The notes beneath the pieces were generated by a model. It was not told the origin of the DNA and ran no database searches. It worked only from the letters and a program-made list of their open reading frames with translations. DNA of 64,000 nt. It comes from Anas platyrhynchos (Eukaryota; Chordata; Aves; Anseriformes; Anatidae). Positions 32,801 through 42,828 of the stretch are shown here, piece by piece (position 1 is the stretch's first letter; every line of letters begins with the position of its first letter). The stretch covers positions 104,923,001 to 104,987,000 of the forward strand of contig NC_092588.1 in the NCBI RefSeq assembly GCF_047663525.1, read 5' to 3'. A program made the translations under genes and the position numbers.

Positions 32801-35784
32801 GGTGCCAGGCCATGGTAGTCTTGTCCACATGCAGTGTGCTGCTAATCATTAGACAGGAACACTCCCAACCACAGACCCAAGTTCCTGGTGCCACAGAGGG
32901 TCCTCAGGTAGCTGTGGCAGTGGAAGCAGCAACTGGAAGTTACAGGCCTTGTGGACTGGGGGTTTTGGAATGAGCCGCATTTTGCAAGCTTTTTCTGCTT
33001 GCAAAGAGGTGTTCAGAGCCAAGAAGAGCTCTGGCATTTGCCTGTACGAGGCCTACTACAGCAGCATGTGGGAGGAAGTGTTGAAACACCATGGGGCAAG
33101 AAGACACGTTTCCAGTAAAACTGGAATAAAACCTGTTGTTGAAGCAGGTCAAAGAGAATGAAGTGTTATGCTGCACTGTCAGCTGGTGATTATTTAAAAT
33201 ACTCAGAGAGACTGGTTCCGTTCCACACCAGGCACGCTTTGACAAGCTTTTCCCTGGTTGTGCCACCAGGTCTGCGTCACCAATGGACAGCAGAGCACAG
33301 CTCTCACATTCTGCTGCAAGGGCAAACACCACTTTCAGTCCTCAGTCTTCCTACCTGGAACGTCTATGTAGTCGTATCGGAGGTCATTGTTGTGCACAAT
33401 AGCCTTAGCCAGATGAAACACGGGTCTCTCAACAGTCACGATGTCCTTTTCCTGGTTGGCCACTTGCTCTGTGACAACTGTGAATGTTCCAAGACCAGGA
33501 ATGTGGACAGCCTGAAACAGAAGAGGGTGGATGAGAAGAAGCTTTGCAGGGACAAAGAGATGATTTGCCAGAGAGCGGGGAAGGCGCTTTGTGCCCTATC
33601 CACACCTGAGATACAACTGAGCAAGACGGGTTCCTTGGAGAGCTGGGAGAAGATGTGGACAGCCTGGACTTTTCCTTCTCACCCCCCATCCCCAAGGAAG
33701 AACCAGGAAGTGAAGGAAAAGCCGACACACGTCCTTTGGCTCACTGAGATACAAGCGGGCTTTCCACACTTGGAACTCCCCTTGGAATAGTACCCCTGCC
33801 CAGTTCAGTAATCAGCTCTGGCAATGGGGGACTCAGGAAGCCCCAGGAAAAGTCCATCCCTTTTTCTGAAATTTGGGCCTGGACCTCACAGTGCATCTCA
33901 ATTGACAGCGGAGCCCGTGGCCCAGCAGTGCATTACTGAGGCCTTCTGGGGCACTGGTCCTGCTTCCAAAGGAGGGAAGAATAACTGCTCTTGATGACAA
34001 AGTGCTCTCATTGCTTCATGGAACATCATGGTGTGAGGGAAGAAGAAGCAAGTCTCACCTGGTGGAGAGCCAGCTGTTGACTCAGGTAATGGGATGCGCT
34101 GGCCCAAATCTTAGCAATCTCTGGAAAACCAAGGAAAACACACGTCATGCTCTCTGACAGCAACATCAAAGCCACTCAGCACACCGCTATCCAAGGACCG
34201 ATGCATTTCTAATGTACACTCTACAGGTGTCTTCTCGAGAGCCCAGCAGAGGCAGCACGACTCCTCAGGCTGCCCCAAAGAGGGCTCCTTGCCTTTCAGG
34301 TGCAGCTTTCCAGGAGTGACCTATCCCCAAGGCCAACCTGGCAGTGGACTGTCACACCACTGAGGGCACGGTGCTGTGTTCAGTGGGACTCTAGGAGGCT
34401 CAGGGCAGGCCCTGGTGTCTCCCCAGCAGGGAGCAGCTTCCCCATGTCCCCTGTGTATTGACAGGTGTCAGCAAAAACATGCTCAAAAAAGGAGGGACAT
34501 ATCAGAGAGCACAGAACTCAATTGTCTCACATAAGGCGTCCCAAAGGCAAAACTACCTGTTAATAGGATGTTACAGTTATGGCAGAGGAGAGGATTGGGG
34601 AACATATGTAGCCTGCTTCCTCACGGAATTTTTGGGTGCTTTTGAGTGTGCTCAAGAGAGCTGTATTTGCTGTCATTTCTCTGTCGTGTGCTCTTAGACT
34701 GAAGTGAATGGGGCAAATTTATCCGCAGTCAGCACATTCTACGTTTGCCACTGCTCTTTTCAAGTAAACTGCTTTGTAGAAATACTATTCTTTTAGTCAG
34801 CTTGTGGCAGTGACAAGCGGCAGGAAATCTGCCATTTCTTTGGGGCAAAAACTATTTCATCAGAGAGTTTGATATGCTGCGGATGTTGTGGTAATAAAAG
34901 TCTAGTAAGTAACGATTCACAGAATCACAGAATCATCTAGGTTGAAAGAGACCTCCAGTATCACCTAGTCCAACATCTGGCCTAACACTAACAAGTCCTC
35001 CACTAAACCATATCACTAAACTCTAAATCTAAATGTCTTTAAAAGACCTCCAAGGATGGCGACTCACCACTTTCCTCAGAAGCCTAATCCACTGCCTAAC
35101 AATCCTTTCAGTAAAGATGTTCTTCCTAATAGCCAACTTAAACCTCCCCTGGTGCGACTTTAGCCCATTCCCCCTCGTCCTGTCACCAGGCACGATTCTC
35201 TCAATAGAAATAGCTGTGTCTTTTATATTTAAGATTCTACTCTATCAACTGAACCTTCTGCAGTTGCATACAATTGTCCTTCTCTAGTGTATCTCCCCCA
35301 GTCTTTCACTTCTAGTCATGGAAGTGGACAGAGGAGCTTTAACACATGAGTATATGCAGATATATGTGCAGCTTCCCCACATCACACCTCCCAGCACAGT
35401 GACGCTGCACAGCCCACAGAGCCCTCCAATTCTTCCAGCCAGCCAGGAGCTCAGGGTGGGCAGCGCCCACTGCCAGGCAAGGAGCAACCCTCAGGACTGG
35501 CAACTTTTTTTCTGGGGTACCGTAGGGAATACAGGGGCTGGGTCAGTAAAAAAGCCCCGGAGCGCCAGCTGCCAAGTCAGTCCCTCAGCCCTACGGCATG
35601 GTCAAGGAGGCCCTTTCCTGCAGACACCAGGCCTTCGCAGCCACCCCCACTGGCCTCAGGGGCTCCACACCAGTTTTCAGAGATGTCATTGACCCTGACA
35701 GCCCTCGTGAATTTGGGTCTTACCAGAATTTATGAGCTTCTCAATTGTTGGAGGCATGCAAGGCGCAGGGAAGTATTTTGCCAT
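26866..35784 (-). CDS. CCDC81-like: CCDC81-like gene B, 13 coding exons, apparently intact
   Basis: Exons in order (minus): 35784-35724, 34120-34059, 33511-33355, 32658-32402, 32008-31923, 31387-30780, 30043-29926, 29405-29279, 28775-28602, 28185-28028, 27754-27632, 27439-27319, 27201-26866. Same architecture as gene A: start codon MAKYFPAPC, two HU-like domains (exons 1-3 and 4), repeat exon 6, then charged exons. The join is open for about 795 codons. The repeat exon has 12 units against 9. Protein-level differences from A concentrate in exon 6, exon 9 ('EPSTSNTESE' against 'ELSKSKTMRE') and exon 11. The splice donors are intact, including a GTACGT donor after exon 8 where A has GTATGT. Role as for A: a CCDC81-family HU-fold protein, probably cytoskeletal/centrosomal rather than chromatin-bound. 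Confidence 0.85.
28470..28544 (-). mobile_element. CR1 3' terminal scrap in intron 9 of gene B
   Basis: Counterpart of 12594-12668; predates the duplication. Confidence 0.85.
30812..31351 (-). repeat. Coding 45-bp tandem repeat (12 units) in exon 6 of gene B
   Basis: Twelve in-frame 45-base units. The four at the exon's 5' side (plus positions about 31172-31351) are almost identical to one another (VTLRGQVKPIKEQMT), while the rest are mutually diverged as in gene A. This pattern indicates a recent local expansion of three units. No frame break. Confidence 0.92.
33033..33318. other. 286-base segment in intron 3 present only in gene B
   Basis: Gene A has a short junction (TTTGCCAGACATTCAG, near 17020) where B has 286 additional bases. 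The segment has no terminal repeats, no poly(A) tail and no recognised TE sequence, so deletion from A is at least as likely as insertion into B. A plus-strand frame runs through it but is not conserved. Confidence 0.75.
34918..35242 (-). mobile_element. CR1 LINE 3' end in intron 1 of gene B
   Basis: Counterpart of 18611-18935. Confidence 0.9.
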
Positions 35785-35985
35785 CTTAGTTCTACCCCTG
35801 CTGTGGCCTCTCACACCACCTTCTCCTCACTGCAAAACAGCTCCTCCGAAGCAGAGCAGTGGCAAGAGCAACTCTCTGGAGAGTGCCTCGAGTCCCCTCA
35901 GCCTCTCAGAGACAAGTGGGATGACGTGTGGCGACCCCAGGTTGAAAGGTGGCAGTCACCATTGTGAGGTAGGAATGTCGCACTA

Positions 35986-35993
35986 TGACGTCA
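35986..35993. promoter_or_regulatory. CRE (TGACGTCA) in gene B promoter
   Basis: Perfect TGACGTCA about 200 bases upstream of the gene B start codon; same position relative to the gene as in copy A. Confidence 0.6.
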
Positions 35994-36421
35994 GACGGTG
36001 TCACAGAGGGGCTGCAGCGACCCTGCCCGGGCACTGCCCAGGGGGGACTCCGTAGCAGGTAGGGGCTGCAGGGGGCATTTGGGGGAGCTGCCTCCACCTC
36101 ACTGTCTCCTGACCATGAGGGCTCTCCCCAGGCCGTAAGCGCTCATGGCCTGTAACTGCTGGTGGGTTTCTTTACCCAAAACCAAAAAGCAGAAAGCAGA
36201 CTAGACCCACACAGACGTGACAAGAGAGACATGGAGACAATGAGAAGAAAGAAGCCTCCCAGGCACACTACTCGATGGCCTATGGAGAAACTACAGGCAC
36301 CACAGGTGGAGCTCTGCTTTCTGTCCTGCAGCCATTATGGCTGCCTGGGCCCAGGAAGCCCCACCAGATGAACATCCCACCTTTTGAGCACAGACATTGC
36401 CTGGTTCAGCCATGGATCTGC

Positions 36422-37297
36422 TAGCAACATTAAGGGGGATGTTGTGGAAGGGGCCACCTCTCTTTTAACCTGTTCACTGTGACAGTGCCAGGGAGCCCAA
36501 GGACCCCTCAGCTGGGACGTGAGGGATGAGCAGTGCCACTACCAGCACTGTGGCAGCCCCTGTGCAGCCAGAGCTCCTCCAGACCATCGGGGCAGTGTCC
36601 TCCTGCTGCCTGCGGGGGTCCGAGTCCCGCTGCAGCTGCAGCCACTGCCACTGCTGGCCTGGAGCACCTGCAGAGCCCAAGCAGGGTGTGGGTGCCCAGC
36701 AGCTTCGGGGTGCCTTCCCTCCTGTTGCACAGCCCGCTCTCAAGCCCACTGCTGAGAGCATTGTCCTGACCCAGGTGTCTGGAGAGGAGCTTTTGGAGGT
36801 CTGCTCAGCTCCCCTGCGCAGCACGGTGCCTGCACAGCTCTGGGTAGCCCTCACAGTGCTGGCCTGGGCACCCCGCAGCACCCTGGCTTTGCAGGCCTCT
36901 GGACAGTTTTGACCTGTGAGGGGACTGGTGCCCAGAGCTGCCCCAGGCAAAAGCCTGCTTCTCTTCCTCTTCCTCCTGTTCCCTGCAGTGTCCCTTCCAA
37001 AGAGGGATTTGCAGCCACAGCAGGGTATGCGGCCATAGACCAGTGTGTGGAAGTGTGCTGGCCAGCAAGAGCGGAGCTGCAGGCGAGCAGGTACAGCTGT
37101 GGCCTCAAGAGAGAGCTGCCCTGGGAGCCGGACTGACAGTCAAGCCCTCCCTCCTCGCTGGCCTTTCCCTGCTCTATCAAAGTTCATCCGCTGCAAAGTG
37201 CAGGGTGGACAGCCTCCAAGGAATGACCCAGAGTGCTTTGGAAACAAAGCTTGATGAACGGAAAGAAGTGCGACCATTAGCAGTCTGGATGGCCTTG
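36422..37297. repeat. Array spacer P+Q upstream of gene B
   Basis: Near-identical counterpart of 20115-20990. Open frames on both strands reflect GC-rich composition. Confidence 0.65.
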
Positions 37298-37316
37298 TGA
37301 TCAGTGGGTTCTAGTC

Positions 37317-38561
37317 ATGGTAATAAAAGAGCTTTACCATGGGAATATATCCAAGGAGTGGTCTTTTTAATCTAGCTCACAACTCAGTGGTTTAGCTTTT
37401 TCGTGGGGCTGTGATGCTAAAAATGTTTCCATGGACAGCAGAGAATCGCATTTTGACATCTTTTCCCTGGATGATCAGCATGGCAATCTCCCTCCAAAGG
37501 AAGGCAGCGTTCTGCATGTCCTCTGTGCAGGCACGGAAGAGATGCGTGGTCCTTTCCACGCAAAGCCACACCGTGCTCCCAGAGACACGGATTCCCGAGG
37601 TGATCTGAGCATATGGCAGTTACTCCAAATGGCAGTGGCTTGGAAAACAAGGCAGGAGGAACACATGCACTTAGAGAACTGCTACGCTGGCTGAAATCAG
37701 ATATCAAAATTGGCAGGAAGAATATCCATAACTGCAGGACCAGGCAGTGAAAAAGGTGCCAGGGTATGGCATTCATGTCCACACATATTTGCTCCTAATC
37801 ATGAAAAAGAAAGCATCCCACCACAGACCCAAGCTCCTGGTGCCATATGTGGCCCTCGGACAGCTGGGCCAATGGGAGCAGTAACTGGAAATCACAGTCT
37901 TGTGGTGAGTGGTCAAGAGCTTTAACATGGTTATATATCCAAGGAGTAGTCTATTTTCTCTACCTTACAACTCAGTGCTTTAGCATTTTCATGGGGCTGT
38001 GATGTCTCATAACAGCTGTCATGAAGTAAGCTTCATGCTCTTCCAGTAACATTTTAAAATAGAGAACCCTTAACAGTGAGCTTCACTTACAGTCAGGAAT
38101 GGCACATTGGAAGGACACATGCATTTCCCTGGATAATCCTGGAGAGCTTGACAGAAGGCAGATTGTTCACTGACCTTGCTGAGTATTCCTCCTCTTTTTC
38201 CCAGTTAAAAGTTCTTTTGAGCGGCAGTGACATCTGGGACATTTGGTCTCAAAAGATTATCTCAAAGGAAAGGAAACGTACGGCATCCCAGTCTTCTGTA
38301 TTAGTCAAACTGGACTTTCCATCTTCAAGGTCAGAAGACTCATGCAGCAACTATGTCACTGCCCTAACCACAGTCAGTAGGGCTATCAGATTTCAAGAAG
38401 CAATGGGAGAGGCAAGAAGTGATTTTCCTCATTTTCCTGGAGTTTGGCTTTGCCTAAAGCTTTCTGCAGTTTCCCTACACGTGACCTCACGTTGGTATCT
38501 CATTGGCCACTATGACACACTATGCTTTGGTGAAGCTAATGCTGGCTGTCTCGCATCACCT
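37317..38561 (-). pseudogene. Type-2 CCDC81-like relic B' (exon 4 with stop)
   Basis: Copy of relic A', with the same in-frame TAA (37620-37622). Near-identity to unit A ends around 38342; beyond that only diverged paralogy with 22036-22250 is seen. Confidence 0.75.
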
Positions 38562-38697
38562 CCTTGACTCGCACGTGCTTTGACACTGCTTCCAGGAGGA
38601 TCGGTTTTGTGATCTTTCCTGGCACAGAGGGGAGGTTCACCACTCTGTCGTTCTCTGGGTCCTCCTTTCAGCCCTTTTTAAAAATGACAGTGATGTT
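38562..38697 (-). mobile_element. Old CR1 reverse-transcriptase fragment, first part
   Basis: Diverged minus-strand CR1 matching the region of 24535-24650 ('ATCTTTCCTGGCACAGAGG' against 'AGCTTCCCTGGTACTGAGG'). Interrupted at 38698 by another CR1. Confidence 0.75.
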
Positions 38698-38815
38698 TCT
38701 TAGTGATATGGTTTAGTGGAGGACTTGTTAGTGTTAGGTCAGAGGTTGGACTCGATGATCTTGAGGTCTCTTCGAACCTTGAAATTCTGTGATTCTGTGA
38801 TTCTGTGATTCTTTC
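38698..38815 (+). mobile_element. CR1 3' end nested in an older CR1
   Basis: About 115 bases of a young-type CR1 3' end, plus orientation, ending in three ATTCTGTG octamers. The older CR1 resumes on the other side. Confidence 0.88.
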
Positions 38816-38955
38816 CCTTTTTTCAGTCACCAGCGACTTCACCTGATTTCCAGGACTTTTGAAAAATTAAGGGGAGACAGCATTGGCAACTCCATGAGCC
38901 AGCTCCCTCACAACCCTGCGATGCATGTCACTGAGCCCCATAGATTTGTACCTGC
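38816..38955 (-). mobile_element. Old CR1 reverse-transcriptase fragment, second part
   Basis: Continuation of the minus-strand CR1, matching the region of 24655-24780 (ending 'GCCCCATAGATTTGTACCTG'). Confidence 0.7.
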
Positions 38956-39178
38956 AGCCCCTCTGCAGCCAGAGCTCCGCTGGACCATCTGGGAAGCGCG
39001 TTGCTGCTGCCTGAGGGAGTTAGGGTGCTGCTCCATCTGCAGCGACTGCCACTGCTGGCATGCAGCATTCGCAGAGCACAGGCAGGGTGTGGCTGCCCAG
39101 CAGCCAGCAGCTTTGGGGTGCCTTCATTCCTGTGTCACAGTGCCCATTCTCAAGCCTGATGCTGAGCACATTGTCCCA
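38956..39178. repeat. Diverged spacer P fragment left of pseudogene C
   Basis: Aligns with about 20245-20465 (shared CTGCAGCCAGAGCTCC, GCCACTGCTGGC and 'CAGGGTGTGGCTGCCCAGCA'-like stretches), then switches abruptly at 39178 into near-identical gene 3' sequence. Confidence 0.7.
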
Positions 39179-39243
39179 AGTTCAACACAGACCTCTGTAG
39201 TTTTGCATACACAGAGACGTGCAGAGCAACACTGCAACTCTGT

Positions 39244-41052
39244 TCAGGACAGAAATGAGGGGATCTGACGCTGGCTGGAGACAGCAGGCCTGTGATGCAG
39301 TCCCTGTGATGCAGTCCCAGACCCTGTGTCCAATCCCATTCCTGCATACCGTGTTGCGGTGCTAATAGGCCTGGCGCTGAGGCAGGCAGGGTCTGGGACC
39401 TCGGGCTGAGCAGGTACCGACCCCGAGGGCAACGCTTCTGGGGGTCCATATTCTGGGAGGAGAAGGATGGACTCTGGCTTGAGAAGGGAGAGCCAAACAC
39501 GGGATGAACGCGGCTGCCGACCCTTCAGTTTGCAGCTGCCTGAGCCCCACTGTGAAACGTTCTCCCCAGTGCCCTGCGGCTGGAAGGGGCGTCTGTTGTG
39601 AGGCCTCCCGCTCCACAGCTGGCTGCTCTCCATGCCACGAGGTCCATCAGGAAAATGCTTCTCTGCACAGTCACTACAGGAGCCCAGGGCACTTACCCAG
39701 CTTGACTTCCTCTGCCTCGGCCCAGCGGGGGGTGCAGGCTGGTGACCCATTTGCCAAAGCTGTTGGCAGCTCTGCGCCTCTTTTGCTGACCGATTCCACC
39801 GCAGCACTGCCAGCTCACTGCAAGCACACAGCGGGACGAGGTGGTGTGAGCACCTGGAGAGCACTCCCAGACGGGGCTCCCAAGCAGGCCGTCTGCTGGG
39901 GCTGCAGAAGGCCGGTGCCAGGAAAAGCCCCTCTTTCCAGCAGGGCTGGGGGAGTGGGAGGAAGGGCACTGCATGGGAGGAAATACTGCCCGCATCGGGA
40001 GAAATTTACCACTTCAGCTGCTCCTGCAGATCCCTCTCCGCATCTTTCTCTCCCTGTCGCTTACGGGCCACCTGCCCTATGATGCACGTCGCCACCTCCC
40101 TTAGGGTCCCATGTGTCCGTGCAGAAAGAGTCCTGCAGCAGCAAGGACAAAGTTGCTCTCACCATTCAGCTGCGAAACCCCTACCTCTTCCCTCAACCAG
40201 CCACCCTTTCCCAGCGAGGCCCCATTTGTCTGCCCTGAGCTGTGGAGAGGGCCCTGGCATTGGGCTCTAAGCCAGGTCAGACTTCCTTCGACTTCCCAGG
40301 GCTCTGTAAACAACCCCATGGCTCAGGGGCTGGCTTCCTCAACCCACAGGTGCCTCAGCACCACTCCACTACCCCAGGCCTTTGCTGCAGCTGCTGCACA
40401 CTTACTGCTTAGAGGGAACGGGGTGGTCATGCTGGTTTCATGGTGGCTCTTCTTCATCCTTGTCCCTTGGCCCCACCGAGAGCTGCCTAAGGGCTCCAGC
40501 CTCAGCAACCCTGGCTCTGCCTGCACCTCCACTCCCTGTCCAAGCACTGGTCTGCGCGGTGATCCCCACTGACACGCTGGCCTTTAGCCAAAAAGCAAGA
40601 CCTCTCTCAGGGAGATCTCTTGCAGAGCCAGGCCACTGCCTGCAAGGGAAGTGCTCTACAGGGCCTGCTTTCCTGCAGACCACTAGGAGCCCAAATGGCT
40701 GAAGAAGCACGACAGGCCAGGAGAAAGCAGCCACCCAGTCCCTGGAAGGCATTTCAGAAGAACCATGGGTAGAGCTGGGAAAATGAAAATCCTACCATGA
40801 GAAGAGCTTCCAAAGTATTTGTTGTCCCATTCAGCTTTCGCAGAAAGTCTGCACGGAATCACATTTTGAACTCTTTCCCATGCATGATCAGCATGCCAAT
40901 CTCCCTCCAAAGGAAGGCAGCGTTTTGCATGTCCTCTGTGCAGGCACGGAAGAGATGTGTGGTCCTTTCCACGCAAAGCCGTACTGCGCTCTCAGAGACA
41001 TGGATTCCTGAGGCAATCTGAGCATATGGCAGTTCCTCAAAATGCGCGTAGC
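39244..41052 (-). pseudogene. CCDC81-like pseudogene C: chimeric, internally deleted
   Basis: 39244-39579, 39697-39817 and 40010-40132 are near-identical to exons 13, 12 and 11 of genes A and B (closer to B). Exon 10 survives only as 40406-40470, with an in-frame TGA (40438-40440). At about 40470 it jumps straight into intron-4 sequence (compare 16055-16380), so exons 5-9, including the repeat exon, are gone. Exon 4 (40796-41052) has the correct 257-base length and splice borders but is of the diverged type 2 and carries a TGA at 40859-40861. Exons 1-3 were not found to the right. The mosaic suggests recombination between subfamilies followed by decay. Confidence 0.85.
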
Positions 41053-42143
41053 CTGGAAAACAAGGGAAGAGGAACTCTTGCCCTTAGAGAATTTCATGCT
41101 GGCTGAAATCAAAGGTCAGAATTGGCAGGAAGGAGATCCCCAATGGCAGGATGAAGCATGGAAAAGGTGCCAGGCCACGGCAGTCATGTCTACACACAGT
41201 GTGCTCCTATTCATTAGAGAGGAACACACTGAACCACAAATCCAAGCTTCTGGTGCCACACGTGGCCCTCGGACAGCTGTGCCAATGGAAGCAGCAACCT
41301 TAAATCACAGGTCTGGTGCTCTGTGGGTTGTAGTCACTGAAATGGATACGCTTTAACATGGAAATATATCCAACAAGTAGAATCTGTTCTCTAACTTGCA
41401 GAATCAGCTAAGCCTCTGATAGATCTGCTGTCATAATTCCTGTCTCTTGCTGTTCGTGATCTCCACAGGAAAGCCCTTTCACACCTGCCAGTATTCTAAA
41501 AATTATATGTCACAGGAGGATTGTAAGGGGTTTCTGGAAGGAACCCTGTGGTGATGCTGAGCCTTTGTGACTCCTTAGAACTTTGTCCATCATAAAGTGG
41601 TTAGTTCTGAATTCTTCTGCACCTACAGTTATCAAATAAGACAGTTCTTATTAAGCTGAGCTCCATTAGTGGGCTTCTTGGATTCAGTATTTCTCATCCT
41701 CACTTAAAAATCATCTTGGAGGCATGTTCTCTATCAATGCATGTTTCTCCCTGACCACAGCTTCATTCCAGTGTCTGTGTTCATGACTATCTGAGGCAAT
41801 TCTCTCAGTGCATGTCCTGCAAAAAGGAGTGCTTAAGCTTCCTTCTAACCTTTGCAGTCTGTATGCCTCATCTAAAATGAGCTGCATAGAAAAGTACAGG
41901 AAGAAGCAGGCTGAATTGTCACTGCTTTTCCGTAAGGCTGAGATTGAAAACATTTTCCTTTCTCTTGTTCCTTCCAATGGCAGGAAGATATTTTTCTCTG
42001 TGGTCTGTGGAAAAGTTCCTGTGAATATTAATTTAAATAAAATATCTAATTCTGATTTCTGCTCATAAGATTTTTTTTTTTTTAACAGATCTCAGCAAAT
42101 CATCCCTCTTTCTCTGTACTGTTCAAGTTTACTTTTTGGTTAA
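41053..42143. other. Intron-like tail of pseudogene C, then unassigned DNA
   Basis: 41053-41400 continues paralogous intron-3-type sequence, including the 'TATATCCAACAAGTAG' counterpart of the repeat flanking relic A'. From about 41400 to 42143 nothing is recognised; the small frames there (41711-41977 minus, 41808-42068 plus) overlap each other and have no signal. Confidence 0.55.
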
Positions 42144-42828
42144 TGCACTGGGTCTGGCTGGAATGTTAACTTTCCCGGTAGCAGCCCATACAGTACCATA
42201 CTCTGCACTTGTAGCTGGAACAGCAGTGTTATCACACCACTGTTGTGTCCACTGCTGAGCAGCAGTGGCACAGCATTGGGCCTTTCTCTAACCCTCCTAG
42301 GGGGTGGGCAAAAAGTGAGGAGAGAAAATGGGCAGCTGACCTAAACCAATCAAAGGGATATTCCATACCATGTGATGTCACACTCAGCAATAAAAGGTGG
42401 AAGAGAGGAGGGGTGGGCTCTTGTTGGGGAAACGGGGGTCGTGCTGTTGAACACCGGCTACGTGCGTTGAGGCCTTGCTTCAAGGACATGGTCGATCATC
42501 GCTCATTTGTGGGAATTCGAGAGTAATTTCTTTCCTCTGCACTTCCATATAGCCTTCATTTATATTGTTTGTTTGTTTTCTTCCCTTCTTTTTATTTTTT
42601 CCCTTTCCCCCTCCCTTTTCCCCTTTCCATCTTTATTATGAACTAAACGATTTAACTAAAGGGAAATAATCTTTATTTAATTATTATTATTATTTCCCTT
42701 TAATTAAATTATCCTTATCTCAACCCATGAGTTGTTCTTTGCTTTACTTCTCCCCCTCCTCATCTAAAAGAGGGGGAGTGAGAGAGCGGTTGTGGGGTTT
42801 AGCTGCCCAGCACGGTAAAACCACCACA
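42144..42828 (+). mobile_element. Solo ERVL-type LTR with clean 5-bp target duplication
   Basis: A 685-base LTR from TGCACTGGGTCTGG to GTAAAACCACCACA, flanked on both sides by GTTAA, an exact 5-base target-site duplication. It holds an AATAAAAGG box near 42390, a long pyrimidine tract with (TTA)n, and the CTCCCCCTCCTC / GGGGGAGTGAGAGAG inverted tail typical of this LTR family. No internal retroviral sequence, so it is a solo LTR formed by recombination. Confidence 0.9.

Larger units (their letters stand above)
26604..38342. repeat. Recent segmental duplication, unit B
   Basis: Partner of 10735-22035, holding gene B, its promoter, spacer and type-2 relic. Differences from unit A are sparse single bases, apart from three extra 45-base units in exon 6, an extra 286 bases in intron 3, and a tight cluster of substitutions in exon 9. 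Confidence 0.9.
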
